Shown here piece by piece: positions 1-10,313 of a stretch of DNA of 64,000 bases. A program made the translations under genes and the position numbers. The DNA comes from Tolypocladium sp. Sup5 PDA-1 (taxonomy: Eukaryota; Ascomycota; Sordariomycetes; Hypocreales; Ophiocordycipitaceae), in assembly GCA_000750105.3 (NCBI GenBank), contig JPHH03000059.1:1-64000 (forward strand). Direction: 5' to 3'. The first letter of the stretch is position 1. Every line of letters starts with the position of its first letter. The notes under the pieces were generated by a model. It saw only the letters and a program-made list of their open reading frames with translations. It was not told the origin of the DNA and made no database searches.

Positions 1-15
1 CCCGTGTTTTTGCCC

Positions 16-62
16 AAAAAAAAAAAAACCAAAAAAAAAAAAAAACCCCCCCCCCCCCCCCC
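16..62. repeat. Homopolymer block: A13, CC, A15, C17
   Basis: Positions 16-28 are 13 A, 29-30 are CC, 31-45 are 15 A and 46-62 are 17 C. The block begins 18 bp beyond the stop codon of the first gene, in its 3' flank, and close to the left edge of the window. Adjacent long A and C runs are rare in the rest of this sequence. It may be a real low-complexity tract or a contig-end or sequencing artefact. Confidence 0.9.
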
Positions 63-80
63 AGGCCCCAACGCCAACGC

Positions 81-1427
81 TCAATCGTCGATGATGTTGC
101 CGTCCTCGACGTCCACAAAGATCTGTACAACCCGCGGCGCCGTTCCCGCCGACACCAGCACGGACAAGTCATCCTGCATGCCGCCGCCCACAAAGTACAT
201 CTGCTGGTCGACCTTCACGCGCTGCACCGCGATGTCCAGGTTGCCCAGCGCCTCGGGCGTGCGCTGCCACGGCGGCGCGCTGAGGAACGTCTGGTTCCGC
301 GTCGCCAGCAGGTCGACGACTTTCTTGCGGATGGCAGCCTGGCCGAGCTCGCACTGGTCGAGGAACGTCGCCTCGCCGTGGCCGTCCCAGTGGATGGTGA
401 GCATCACGCTGCCCTTGAATGTGGTCGACGGCGGCGGCTGGGGCATGGGCTTGGGCTTGTGCATCGTGGGGCCGTTTCCCGATGCCGGCTGCTGCTGCCC
501 GCGGGCCAGCATGGATGGCGGTCGAGGCACGTTGCCGGTGTTGCTGTTGCGGTTGTTCATGTTCCAGCTCGTCCTGCCGAAGCCTGGCATGCCAGGATAC
601 GTCGTCGGTGGCGGCCTGATCGGACCCGGTGGCGGGCGCACAACCGCATTCGGACGAGGCATGGGCATGGGGATGGGCATCTGGGGCAGCATATGCGGAC
701 CAGGGCCGGCTTGGTTCAACGTCCTGTACGCCACGGGGCGCTCGACCAGCAGCGGTTCAATGCATTCAGGCCCCTTGACCTCGAAGACGGGCAGCAGCCT
801 GTTCCCCTTGCCCCTTCGAGAGGGCGGCGGCGGCTGCAGGGGCGCCTCCCAGCTCGCAGACGACATCTTGAGCGAGCCATCGTCGTCAGACTCCGACCCC
901 GAGGCCTCGCTCTCCGTCGACGACGAGGTGCGACAGGAGCGCTCCGACACAGGCGACCCCGGCCGGAACTTGCGCGAGGAGGACGACGAGCCCCCCTTTC
1001 CCTCGCCGCTACCCTGCTTGCCGCTGCTCCGCCGGCGCGGGAACGACGACGACAGCGACAGCGTCTCCGCCGGCACGGCGTCGAAGCCGTTGCTCGAGAC
1101 GTACTGGTCCACGGCCTGCGCCGACTTGCGGTGCAGGTCCTCAAAGGCGCCCTGCAGCGAGGCCGCCGAGCCGCTCAGCACGGCCGCGCGCTTCCCGCCC
1201 TCGGTCTTGAGCACGTGGACCTTCCACGTCGTGCCCGCGGCGTCGAGCTGTGACTCGACGTCGACGTCGACGTTGCTGCCGAGGAACGTCTGGCAGTTGC
1301 CTGTGAAGGGAGCACGCGGTTGAGTATCCCGTATAAGCCTGCTTGAGTGTCTGTGGGTTCAATTGGCCATGGACGTACTCTGTATCAGGGCCTGGTATAT
1401 GATGCCGGCGGGCGTGGACGGGGCCAT
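81..1427 (-). CDS. Unrecognised Ser/Pro-rich protein, 2 exons, about 422 aa
   Basis: I do not recognise this family. The model joins exon 1 (1427..1379, starting MAPSTPAGIIYQ) to exon 2 (1300..81). A 78-bp intron has a GTACGT donor and a CACAG acceptor, and the join restores a Ser codon and keeps frame. Without exon 1 the frame has only a GTG start, so the upstream ATG is preferred. Exon 2 opens with a compact acidic segment (VDVDVESQLD, then WKVHV). A long low-complexity middle follows, with Ser runs, acidic SESDDD and Pro/Met repeats. The C-terminal ~110 residues look folded (around VMLTIHWDGHGEATFLDQ) and end in an acidic tail. No signal peptide or membrane segment is seen. The ordered ends around a disordered middle could suit a cytoplasmic or nuclear scaffold, but that is only a guess. 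Confidence 0.7.
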
Positions 1428-1519
1428 TGCGTATATATCAGCGAGCGTGGTCGGCGCGGGACGGAACGAAAGCGTCATGGGCAGGCGGCTGGCAGAGTCC
1501 AGGATAGATGAAGAGAGGT

Positions 1520-1550
<31 letters not shown>

Positions 1551-2923
1551 GTCGATGTTGGCACGTCTTGTCCGGGGAACGCGATGTCAAGCCAGCCTTA
1601 TATACCCCCGATGCCCTCTCGCCACACGGCGCAGCCAAGGTAGGCAACTGAGCACTCCCGTCACCCGTGTCTTGCAACTCCTCTTCCCTGTCGCACGCGC
1701 TGGAACGGTGAACCCCATTCATGCCCTCATCCGATCCGCAACGCAACGAGAAACAGGCGACGCAGCGCACCGCCAAAAGCAAGCAAGCAAACACCACACG
1801 CGCCTCGCCCCCGACGTCTGGCTCACGGCGTTCCGGGGGCCGGGTCCTCGAAACGCGGTGGAGCGAAGAGAAGAAGCTAAGCGGACGGCTTGCTACAATG
1901 CTGGTCCCTGCTCCTGGGTATGTTGCCACAATCTGCCACCATCATATCATGACGACGAAATAAAGGGCTGGCGCCTGTCCCCAAGAATGGATACGAATGT
2001 GATGCATGACGCACTTACTGGCATTCGGCATGCAGCATGCTCAATCTGGAACAGCGGGAAGCCATGCATCCATCCCCAACAGACTGACCTGCAGGGCCAG
2101 CCACGCTTCAGTTCACACCGTGAATCCGTTCACCTCGCGGCACGCACAGCGAGAGCGAGTCGACCAACACGTCGCCGCAGCCCGCCATCGGACCCCGAAC
2201 GCAGCAACCGTACTGTACAACAACAGAGGACGTACGAGTAGCAACAGCGTCTCGAGTGAGACCAACCCCTCACTCACGAGACAACTCCCGGTCCTGGGCG
2301 CTCCGTGCCATGACAGCCTCTCCTCGCCCTCCTCGAGTTCTGGTTCCTCGATGTGACTCGTTCGCATCCAAGCCCCGGCAGAATTCACGGGACCACAGTC
2401 GATTGTCCTCCGCCGTCACTCGGGGCCATTCAAACGTCAGCAGCAAACGTGCATTGCCTTCGTGCAGAGACAAACACTCCTCTTACATACTCCGTACATA
2501 GATTGGCCCTCGTCGCGACCCTCGCAGGGTCCATCGCAGCCTCATTTGCCATCAGCCGATTGGTTGGCCGTCAGGGCAGTTCCTGGCGACAGCCTCATTT
2601 TCCCTAGCGTCCTCCCCAAGTCCCCGTGCTGGCCAACATCCTTCCACAACCTTTCCGATTCGACGCCTCGCCTGGCACCCCAGGTTGCGGATTAAGCTCT
2701 GCCGGTGCTGGGAACGCCCATCGCGCAGACGATCCAGCCTCCTCGAGACGGTGGTTGGTCTCCAAGTGTTTCGCCACTCTAGATCCAACTCGAAGTCCAT
2801 TATGCGCCGTCGCCAGGCTTCGACGGTTTAGTCCTGCTTCACTCTTCGACATGTCGCTGCTCTCCGAGTACTGGCCAGCCCAGTATCTCGTTCATCCACT
2901 GCTGCATGTCACACCGTCACATC
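1428..2923. other. Intergenic, about 1.5 kb: upstream of the first gene, 3' flank of NUP82
   Basis: This lies between the start codon of the unrecognised gene and the stop codon of NUP82, both on the minus strand. It must hold the promoter and 5' leader of the first gene and the NUP82 3' UTR. Open frames on both strands lack any family resemblance and any domain-like composition. The only clear structure is a TCTGG repeat near 1517. Confidence 0.7.
1517..1548. repeat. TGGTC pentanucleotide repeat, about 6 copies
   Basis: Uninterrupted copies of the 5-mer TGGTC run from 1517 to 1548, about 90-120 bp upstream of the first gene's start codon, in its probable promoter or 5' leader. Read on the gene's strand it is a pyrimidine- and purine-mixed GACCA repeat. 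Confidence 0.9.
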
Positions 2924-5617
2924 TTACACGCTGGTTTGCAGCCGCTCTAGCCGCGACGTCACCGCCTCGACCAACGCCGTCTCCCGCGACAGTAAGCCTT
3001 GCACTTGCTGAAGCTTGCTCCGTCGAATGTCCTGGGGTATCCTGAGCTCGCCGGCTGATGCAACTTGAACATCGCCCGACTTCTTCAATGCCTCCACTTC
3101 GCCAAGCAGATCCGCCTGCAACCTCTTGACCTCGTCCAGGCGCTTCCACATCTGCTTCGGCTGGTGCCTCGCCCCAGTCTCCTCGCCGGAGACACTGGCC
3201 TCCAGTGTCCTGACCTCCTCCACAAAAGCACGTTCTTTGACGCTCAAGTCTCGAGTCGTCGCTTTGCCCACCAGCTTACGCAGGTCATCCACACGCTGCG
3301 TGAGCTTCTGCTGACGATCCTTCGCCTCGGATATGCGCCGCTCGTACATTGCATTGTCCGCCTCGCCATTCTCGCGGCTGGCTCCGCTGATTGTGTCGAT
3401 TTTGCCCTTGACCTCGTTGGCTTTGCTGACCTGTTGGCGCAGCTCCGCCTGCAGCAGCTCACACCGCCGGAACACCTCAGCTGCAGCTACACCGAGCTTG
3501 TAGGTTTCATCGCTCAGGACCTTGTGCGCGTCGGTGAAGATCTGGAGCGTGAGTGGGCTGAGCTTCACCTCCTGGTTGACCATGGTCTTGTGCCGGGAAG
3601 TTCGCAGACGCTCGAGCAGAGTAGGCAGCGCCGAGCCTTCGTCGAACGCATGCGGCGGGTTGAACACGGGCCGAGGCTCGTAAAAGTCGAGCGGAGCCAT
3701 GCTGACCTCGCGTTCACGAGACGGACTCTCTTGCCGTATCGGCGCAAGATCAATATCCGGGGTTTCAAAGGTCAGGGCTATCGGCTCGTACGGCGTCGCA
3801 GACAGCAAGAAGTAACCCAGATCAGGGTCCCGGATGGCCACGCAGGCGGCCAGCGGAACAGAAACATCGGCTGTCGCCTGGGCAAAAATCCTGTCCCTAG
3901 CGGATTGTGAGTTGACCAACAGTCCGATCCTGAAATCTGTGCCCGCCTCGTGATCCCCGAGCAACTCTCCTTCTAGACGAAAGATCCATGACGTGAGTGA
4001 AACAAACGTGATGGCGGTATGGTGCGTGACAAAGAAGTTGTACCGAGACATGACGTCCGTGCTGAAGACCGGCCAGCTCTCCTCATTGACCTCGACCGGG
4101 CTCATCGTGTCAATTGCCTGGAAGGCAAGGAGGGCGGGCGGTTCTGACTGCGCCGGGACCCTAGCTGCCTTCGATTTGTTCTTCGGCGGAAGCCACTGCG
4201 CTTGAACGCCGTCAAGATCCAGATAGACGCGAACCTGGCCGCTCGCGGACAACAGGCAGATGACAGCAAGCGATAGCCCTTCTTGATCGCCGTCGTCCAT
4301 ATCCAACTCGTCCTCCTCGCCCATCATCAGATCGTCCGTCTCTGTTTTCTTTCCGATGACCAGGATGTCGGTGATAGTAGTGTCCAGATCGTCGCCTGTG
4401 TCGGGATCTGAGTTGAGATAAAACGGCCCCTGAAGTCGTGGGACCACACCAGGGCGCGACGGCCTGGTGTACACCTCAACAAGAGGCTCGCCAGGAAGCC
4501 CCTCCAAAACTTGAGGCTCCTGGGAATCCAACTCGCCCATCCACTGCAATTGCTGCTGAGCCAGGAGCTTCTCGTTTTCGTCGATATTAGGATCATCCTC
4601 GATGCTGGCAACCGTGGTAACAATCGACACGGACAGGGACGGAATCAAGGTCGGCGGCGGTGCCCAACGCTGCGGCAGCAGAGGACACAGGGCATACACA
4701 TCCCCCTCCCTCATGGCAACCCAGAGAGTCATGGGGTTCCATCCTCCCGACCCCTTTGTCGCAAAACTGGCTGCGGCAACCTCCATCTCAAACGAGTCGG
4801 GAGAAAACGCCTTGTTGGTAGCCGAGGTGGACGCAGTAAAGTCCTGGTCCAGCGTCGTGCCATCCACCAGCTTCTTGAGATCCACAGACGTCGTCGGCGT
4901 GTCGTACGACCAGCGATTCTCGGCGGACAACTCCCATACCCGAACGATTGCGTCTGCGGTGACTGTGACAACGCAAAAGCCGTTAACTCCCAGCGGATGC
5001 CACAGGACAGACATGATGGGCGATCGAGACGTAACATGAGTCGTCGGTCCGAGCGTGAAGATCTTCGGCCGCATAGGACCGGGATCGTCGCTCGTCAAGT
5101 GTGAAGAGTCTGGCAGTACGCAGATGTGAACGGTATGCGTCGTCAGGATAGCGAGGTAGTTCGAATTGGGCGAGATGATGAGCTGCCGGATGTCATCGGC
5201 CACTGGTGTTTTCAACGTCTGCAAACACGTCAGTACTTGATCCTCATGGTCAGCACGGCCGTAGCGTACCCGAAATCCTGCCGCAGAATCAATCTCGCCA
5301 TCGCCTTCAATTGACTGATACGAGTCCTCTCTCTTGATGCGAATTGCAGAGCCGGCCCTGCCCCTCGACTGCTTCGTCGTCCACTCATCCTTGAGGTAGG
5401 CCAGGTCAGCCCAGCGAACCTCCTTGCCCACAGCAACGAAGACCTCTGTGCCTCGTCGTGCAATCGTTCTCCGCGGCCCCGACAAGGCCTTCTTCTTGGA
5501 AGTATACGACGGCGACAGCGCTCGGGATCGGATTGATTCGGCAGAGGGTTCGAACAGCTGGTGGCCGGGGGCGTTGCCCGACAGCCAAGCGGCCGAGAAG
5601 TGCTTGACCTTGGGCAT
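2924..5617 (-). CDS. NUP82: Nucleoporin Nup82 (Nup88 family), 897 aa
   Basis: This is a component of the cytoplasmic face of the nuclear pore. In known systems Nup82 anchors Nup159 and Nsp1 and supports mRNA export. The single-exon frame starts MPKVKHFSAAW. A conserved N-terminal beta-propeller-like region follows, including PVADDIRQLIISPNSNYLAI and SVLWHPLGVNGFCVVTVTAD. Residues from about 680 to the end are highly charged and heptad-like, as expected for the coiled coil that joins the Nup82 complex. Acidic loops (EEDELDMDDGDQE) lie between the two. The length fits filamentous-fungal Nup82. The start codon is the first ATG before the conserved region. It is transcribed away from CBC2 across a 460-bp shared upstream region. 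Confidence 0.9.
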   Translation of the reverse strand: MPKVKHFSAAWLSGNAPGHQLFEPSAESIRSRALSPSYTSKKKALSGPRRTIARRGTEVFVAVGKEVRWADLAYLKDEWTTKQSRGRAGSAIRIKREDSYQSIEGDGEIDSAAGFRVRYGRADHEDQVLTCLQTLKTPVADDIRQLIISPNSNYLAILTTHTVHICVLPDSSHLTSDDPGPMRPKIFTLGPTTHVTSRSPIMSVLWHPLGVNGFCVVTVTADAIVRVWELSAENRWSYDTPTTSVDLKKLVDGTTLDQDFTASTSATNKAFSPDSFEMEVAAASFATKGSGGWNPMTLWVAMREGDVYALCPLLPQRWAPPPTLIPSLSVSIVTTVASIEDDPNIDENEKLLAQQQLQWMGELDSQEPQVLEGLPGEPLVEVYTRPSRPGVVPRLQGPFYLNSDPDTGDDLDTTITDILVIGKKTETDDLMMGEEDELDMDDGDQEGLSLAVICLLSASGQVRVYLDLDGVQAQWLPPKNKSKAARVPAQSEPPALLAFQAIDTMSPVEVNEESWPVFSTDVMSRYNFFVTHHTAITFVSLTSWIFRLEGELLGDHEAGTDFRIGLLVNSQSARDRIFAQATADVSVPLAACVAIRDPDLGYFLLSATPYEPIALTFETPDIDLAPIRQESPSREREVSMAPLDFYEPRPVFNPPHAFDEGSALPTLLERLRTSRHKTMVNQEVKLSPLTLQIFTDAHKVLSDETYKLGVAAAEVFRRCELLQAELRQQVSKANEVKGKIDTISGASRENGEADNAMYERRISEAKDRQQKLTQRVDDLRKLVGKATTRDLSVKERAFVEEVRTLEASVSGEETGARHQPKQMWKRLDEVKRLQADLLGEVEALKKSGDVQVASAGELRIPQDIRRSKLQQVQGLLSRETALVEAVTSRLERLQTSV

Positions 5618-6077
5618 CCTGCGATGCGGAAATCGTACTCGGGCCGTAGGCTGGTTGCTGACGCAGCGGCAGCCCGTGGCCAGCTCGTCGTGGCGTTGCA
5701 GAGAAAAAGGAGCTCCGTCGGCCGGGATAGAAGGCTGTGAGGTGGTGTGCAGAAAGTTACAACCAGAGGTTGAGAAAGCTGGCCAGGCTACTCCTCCGTA
5801 CGAGGCATGCAGCCTGGGAAAAGCGCGGCTGGCTAGTGCGCTGGGTGCTGGTGCTCCACTCTGGCTCCCCTGCCAGCTGCCAGCCCACTAGCCAACGGCA
5901 GACCTTCCTTCGCTACATCTCGAATCTCGAATTGCATCACCCACTGACAGAGCGACCACTAAACAAACACGTCTTTTCCTCCCACAAACATCAATCAACC
6001 CTTAGTCTGAACGTCACGACTCTTTGCCTGCGCAGCCTTCCACCCGATAGACCACCTGCCCACGCGAGCACACCACG
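5618..6077. promoter_or_regulatory. Shared divergent upstream region, NUP82 / CBC2
   Basis: These 460 bp separate the NUP82 start (minus) and the CBC2 start (plus), so both promoters must lie here or overlap the genes. I see no consensus TATA box. The last 150 bp before CBC2 are rich in C/T and CA-type tracts, as is common near fungal start sites. Confidence 0.6.
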
Positions 6078-6741
6078 ATGCGGCCAGAGCAGCGAAGCAC
6101 CGTCGACCGCCTCGACAGGCCGAGCGCATACTACCAGAGCAGAGTACGGCTCCAGCAACTCCAGAGGCTTCACCGGCTGTCCTTTTCAGAAGCACAGGCT
6201 CACATCCCCGCAGAACAAGCGCCGACGCGACCGCGACGACGAGGCCCCCGAGGCGCCCCCCGAGCCAGCCGTCGACCCCCTCGCCGACGCGACAACCCTC
6301 TACGTCGGCAACCTGTTCGTAACCCTCGGGCCTCTCTCCCGCAGCAGTCCATGTTAACCCGCGTCCAGCTCCTTCTACACAACCGAGGAGCAAGTCTACG
6401 AGCTCTTCTCCAAGTGCGGCGAGATCAAGCGCCTCGTCATGGGCCTGGACCGCTTCCAGAAGACGCCCTGCGGCTTCTGCTTCGTCGAGTACTACACCCA
6501 CCAGGACGCCCTCGACTGCATGAAGTACGTCGGCGGTACCAAGCTCGACGAGCGCATCATCCGGACCGACCTGGACCCCGGCTTCGAGGAGGGCAGGCAG
6601 TACGGCCGCGGCAAGTCGGGTGGCCAGGTGCGCGACGAGTACCGCGAGGACTACGACGAGGGCCGCGGCGGCGTGGGCAGGGCGATTGAGTCTGAGAGGA
6701 TGAAAGACTACGACGAGGAGGGGCGATACGCGCCGCGGTAG
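6078..6741 (+). CDS. CBC2: Nuclear cap-binding complex subunit 2 (CBP20), 3 exons, 179 aa
   Basis: This is the small subunit of the nuclear cap-binding complex, which binds the m7G cap with CBP80 and acts in splicing and export. Exons are 6078..6143, 6214..6314 and 6369..6741. Intron 1 (70 bp) joins YYQSR to NKRRR. Intron 2 (54 bp) uses a GTTCGT donor and restores the family-typical NLSFYTTEEQ. The RRM has RNP2 LYVGNL (about residues 51-56) and RNP1 CGFCFVEY (about 90-97). The segment MGLDRFQKTPCGFCF is almost invariant in the family, and the tail is acidic and Arg/Gly-rich. Length is slightly above human CBP20 (156 aa). A competing GTAACC donor lies 4 nt downstream in intron 2. It would break the frame. 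Confidence 0.93.
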
Positions 6742-7065
6742 ATTGCTGTTGCTGGTTGGACTAGAAGTTTGGCTTTGATACCCTCACGAGGAATAAAACG
6801 GGATGCTGGCTGGATGATGGTTTGATATTCGTCTTGATGTGTTTGTTGGTGAGTGCGCCGTGGTCTATTGTTACAGTCGGCTGCCACCCCTGCCACAGAA
6901 TGCGATTGCCCCAAAAAAGTCTTGCATGCCCTGATATTCTCCCAATCCGTACATTCAACAAAGGTGTTGTACACGCGACGCCGTCTTCTGCAGGTCGCCC
7001 CTCCAATCGTCATCGGTACGCATGTCGTAGTATCGCGCGCGTCGCAATCCCCCAAGTCGTCCCTC
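6742..7065. other. Convergent 3' flanks of CBC2 and MRPL31
   Basis: 324 bp between two facing stop codons. An AATAAA-like signal (GGAATAAAACG near 6790) on the plus strand is a plausible CBC2 polyadenylation signal. No gene is seen. Confidence 0.6.
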
Positions 7066-7457
7066 TCAGTACCCCGGCGGGTTGATCCTCTGCGAAACCC
7101 TCGTCCACTTTGGCAATTCTGCATGCCCAGCGTCAGTATCCCCTTCCAGATTCGAAATGTGCTGCACGACCACTTACTGTGAATGCCCTTGCGGTACTTC
7201 TTCGCCTTGCGGTCAAACATGGTGTACTTGTCCCGCGGCAGCATCTCCGCCTCGGTCGGCATCTCCGCCTTCCACCGCTCCAGCGCCTCGAGCGTCTGTC
7301 CCTTCTTGGCCAGTGCCGCGTCCACCGTCGCGACCACGCTGTCCACGGCCCGCAGGCGCAACCGGTGCCGCCGCTTCTGGAACCGCGACAGCCGCCAGGG
7401 GATCTTCCACAGCAGGCCGCCCGAGAGCGGGTTCGTGATGCGGAACGGGCCGAACAT
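7066..7457 (-). CDS. MRPL31: Mitochondrial large-subunit ribosomal protein MRPL31 (mL60), 2 exons, 110 aa
   Basis: A fungal-type mitochondrial large-ribosomal-subunit protein. Exon 1 is 7457..7178, starting MFGPFRITNPLSGGLLWKIP, and exon 2 is the short 7118..7066. The 59-bp intron has a canonical GTAAGT donor. Joining completes a Lys codon and gives KGIHKLPKWTRVSQRINPPG then Tyr and stop, the expected family C terminus. The unspliced frame reads into unrelated sequence, which supports the intron. The protein is very basic, with clusters such as RRHRLRLR and RKAKKYRKG. No separate cleavable presequence is obvious, as is usual for this small protein. It is divergent with TRS20 over 278 bp. Confidence 0.92.
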
Positions 7458-7735
7458 TGTCGTGATGGTTTTGCGTTGCGTGGGTGGCCGTCGTTCGTTT
7501 CGAGCCTGCGATGCAGCTTTTTTGGAGATGCGGCTCTGGGGGCGTGAGGCGTTTGGAGGTGGAGCGGAACATTGCGACTCCCGGGCGCCGCGGCTGGGCC
7601 TGCGTAGCGGGCCACTAACACCCGCTGCCCCCTGGCCCATCAGCGCTCACCACCAACGACCGCATCGCCGGATACAAACGACGGGCAAGACAGACGAGCC
7701 GCGCAGATGCCGCGCACCCCAGCACCACCACCACC
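7458..7735. promoter_or_regulatory. Divergent upstream region, MRPL31 / TRS20
   Basis: Only 278 bp separate the two start codons, so the promoters and 5' UTRs of the two genes must be compact or overlapping. A CA-rich CACCACCACCAC tract runs directly into the TRS20 ATG. Confidence 0.55.
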
Positions 7736-8322
7736 ATGAGCTACTACTTCGCCATCGTTGGCGCCCAGGACAACCCTCTCTTCGAGTACGAGTTCGGCAC
7801 CTCGAAGCAGGGCGGCGACGGCCAGTCGCGCTTCACCGACCAGCTGCGCCACCTCAACCAGTTCATCCTGCACTCCAGCCTCGACATTGCCGAGGAGATG
7901 CAATGGGCCCAGGGCCAAATGTGCGCCTTTCCTCCCTGCCTCCAGGCGAACCCCCTCTCTTACTGGACTGGGCTGGGCTGGCCCCGTCTAATCGGACCGT
8001 CGCTGACCGCCGCAGGTACCTCAAGTGCATCGACAAGTTCTTCAACAACTACATCTCGTGCTTCGTCACCGGCGCCAACGTCAAGTTCCTCCTCCTGCAC
8101 CAGCCCGCCGTCCCCTCGTCCGGCAGCTCCTCGCGCTCGTCAACGGCCATCGGCGCCAACCCCACCAGCCCGGCGACCGAGGAGGCCGTCAAGATGTTCT
8201 TCGCCGAGGTCTACGAGAACTGGGTCAAGGCCGTAATGAGCCCCTTTTACAAGGCCAACACCGAGGTCCGCAGCCCGGTGTTTAGGGCGCGTGTCGCCGC
8301 GGCGGGGCGCAAGTACCTGTGA
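7736..8322 (+). CDS. TRS20: TRAPP subunit Trs20 (sedlin/TRAPPC2), 2 exons, 163 aa
   Basis: A core subunit of the TRAPP tethering complexes, which activate Ypt1/Rab1 in ER-Golgi traffic. Exon 1 is 7736..7920 and exon 2 is 8016..8322. The 95-bp intron (GTGCGC donor, CGCAG acceptor) joins GQ-M to YLKCIDKF in frame. The N terminus MSYYFAIVGAQDNPLFEYEF and the later FNNYISCFVTGANVKFLLLH are diagnostic of sedlin. The longin-like fold runs the full length. A Ser-rich loop (SSGSSSRSSTAIGANP) is inserted before the last helix, and the C terminus (ENWVKAVMSPFYKANT) is typical. Length is slightly above the human protein (140 aa) because of that loop. Confidence 0.95.
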
Positions 8323-8700
8323 GGAAAGCGAACAGATGGATGGGGGCTTTGTTGGATTTACGATGTGATGATACCATGGACTGTTGGGTTCGGTTGAAGT
8401 GGCCAGCTGCACAATGCGTTGTTATGCGCAGCTCCATACCTAGCGTGCTCTTTATGAAGCGCGCGTCGCCACGTGGCGGATATTCACAGCACAACAACAC
8501 AACGCGTCAAGTCTACACGGCGCACGCAACAATTGATGAGTGCAAATTTCATGTGGTATATTCATTTCCGGTATAGAAGGTCGTCTTCCATGACGCCTCT
8601 CGAATCCCCGTATCCCAATCCCCCAACGCCGTATGAAATCATGTAACCCAAGCCATGGCACACCATGCCGCCTGCCCACGCAAGAGCATCGCATGCTTGT
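8323..8700. other. Convergent 3' flanks of TRS20 and histone H4, with a 12-bp palindrome
   Basis: 378 bp between facing stop codons. It contains the perfect palindrome CGCCACGTGGCG at 8467-8478, with a CACGTG core. No coding signal was seen. Confidence 0.6.
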
Positions 8701-9205
<505 letters not shown>

Positions 9206-10313
9206 GTTGATGAAGGTATAGAAGTACTTGTGATGAGAGAGCTCAGTGGTGTCGCGTTATCGCGGATGACGTGGTGGTGTTGCTGCGTGAGGGCGTGTAA
9301 GAGGGAATAAAAGCAGAAGAGAGGTGCGGGGATTCCGGGGGGGCCTGAATAAATACGTTGCGCGCAATCAGTCAGGCGCCGCGCATCAGTAACACCTTCC
9401 TCCGAGAGGCGCTATGCCCGTTACGGGGTGGGGTGGGCTTGCAATGGCTCAGTCCAATGAAAAAATAGGGTGCTGCTGGGCTGCCCTGCCTTGTTTGCTG
9501 CTGCGCTTGTACCTTTGTTATTGGGGTCGCATTTTGGGGCGCGAGCTGACACGCTGAGGTGTGCCTGCGCGTTTCGGCGGGAATGGAATGGTCAGAGCGG
9601 GGCATGGGACCTGCGCTGGCGCTGTGCGTGTGCATGACGGGTATTGGGCCAATCAACGGCGAGCAGCCGCGAACGGTGGATGAGGCGTGCGATATGCACC
9701 GTTTACGTCCGTACTTGTACGCGGATGCCAGCAGGTATCTCGTCACAGCGCTGTACCTCAGCTCAGGTGAGACGCTGCTGCCTGAAGCTGACAGCCAACG
9801 TCCAGGTACTCCGTATACTCTCAAGACTCTGTAGAGTCTGTTGAACCTCTGAAAGTCAACTGCCTCTGCATCTCTCGTCAACGTTTGCATGCTATTTTCT
9901 TAATACTTCGTCACGTCTTTGACTCTCAGGTCACGTACAGAGACGTGATGCAAGAAACACTCACATCTCAGTCACGAGCCCACCCAGTCCACGTCAAGAC
10001 GTCCATTGCTCGCAGACAGTCATATACACGTTGCGACGCATGCTACCTTAGCCAACTACTTATACACAAGCCTAGCGTTCATCATGTCCTGCACAAGCTC
10101 GCCGTCAAAGCCAACGCCGATGCCATGCAACATGCTCGTCGTGCCCTCACGCTGCTAGACCAACACCCGTTTCCATCGTACGGCTTCTCCTGCTGGCACG
10201 TTTTCACCCATTCCTTTGCCTCCATTAACGCACAATGCTATCCTTGCCGCGCAGAAACCCGCGACTCAAAAATGCCCAGATACCCAGCGCAAACCCTTCC
10301 ACCAATCATGACT
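9206..10313. promoter_or_regulatory. Histone H4 upstream region and APC3 3' flank, about 1.1 kb
   Basis: The H4 promoter should lie here. On the H4 strand there is a TATTTATT-like stretch near 9350, and CCAAT or its complement appears near 9452, 9517 and 9648. Between about 9905 and 10000 there is a cluster of GTCACG/ACGTGA-type half sites. Short frames here (for example 9559-9834 plus) have no recognisable product. Confidence 0.5.

Noticed and set aside
4..1323. A 439-codon plus-strand frame through the left edge
   Set aside because: It starts in the homopolymer block and is antisense to the spliced minus-strand gene, whose intron and conserved-looking ends are better supported.
1363..2241. 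A 292-codon plus-strand frame
   Set aside because: It runs through the pentanucleotide repeat, has no domain-like sequence and begins antisense to the intron and exon 1 of the first gene.
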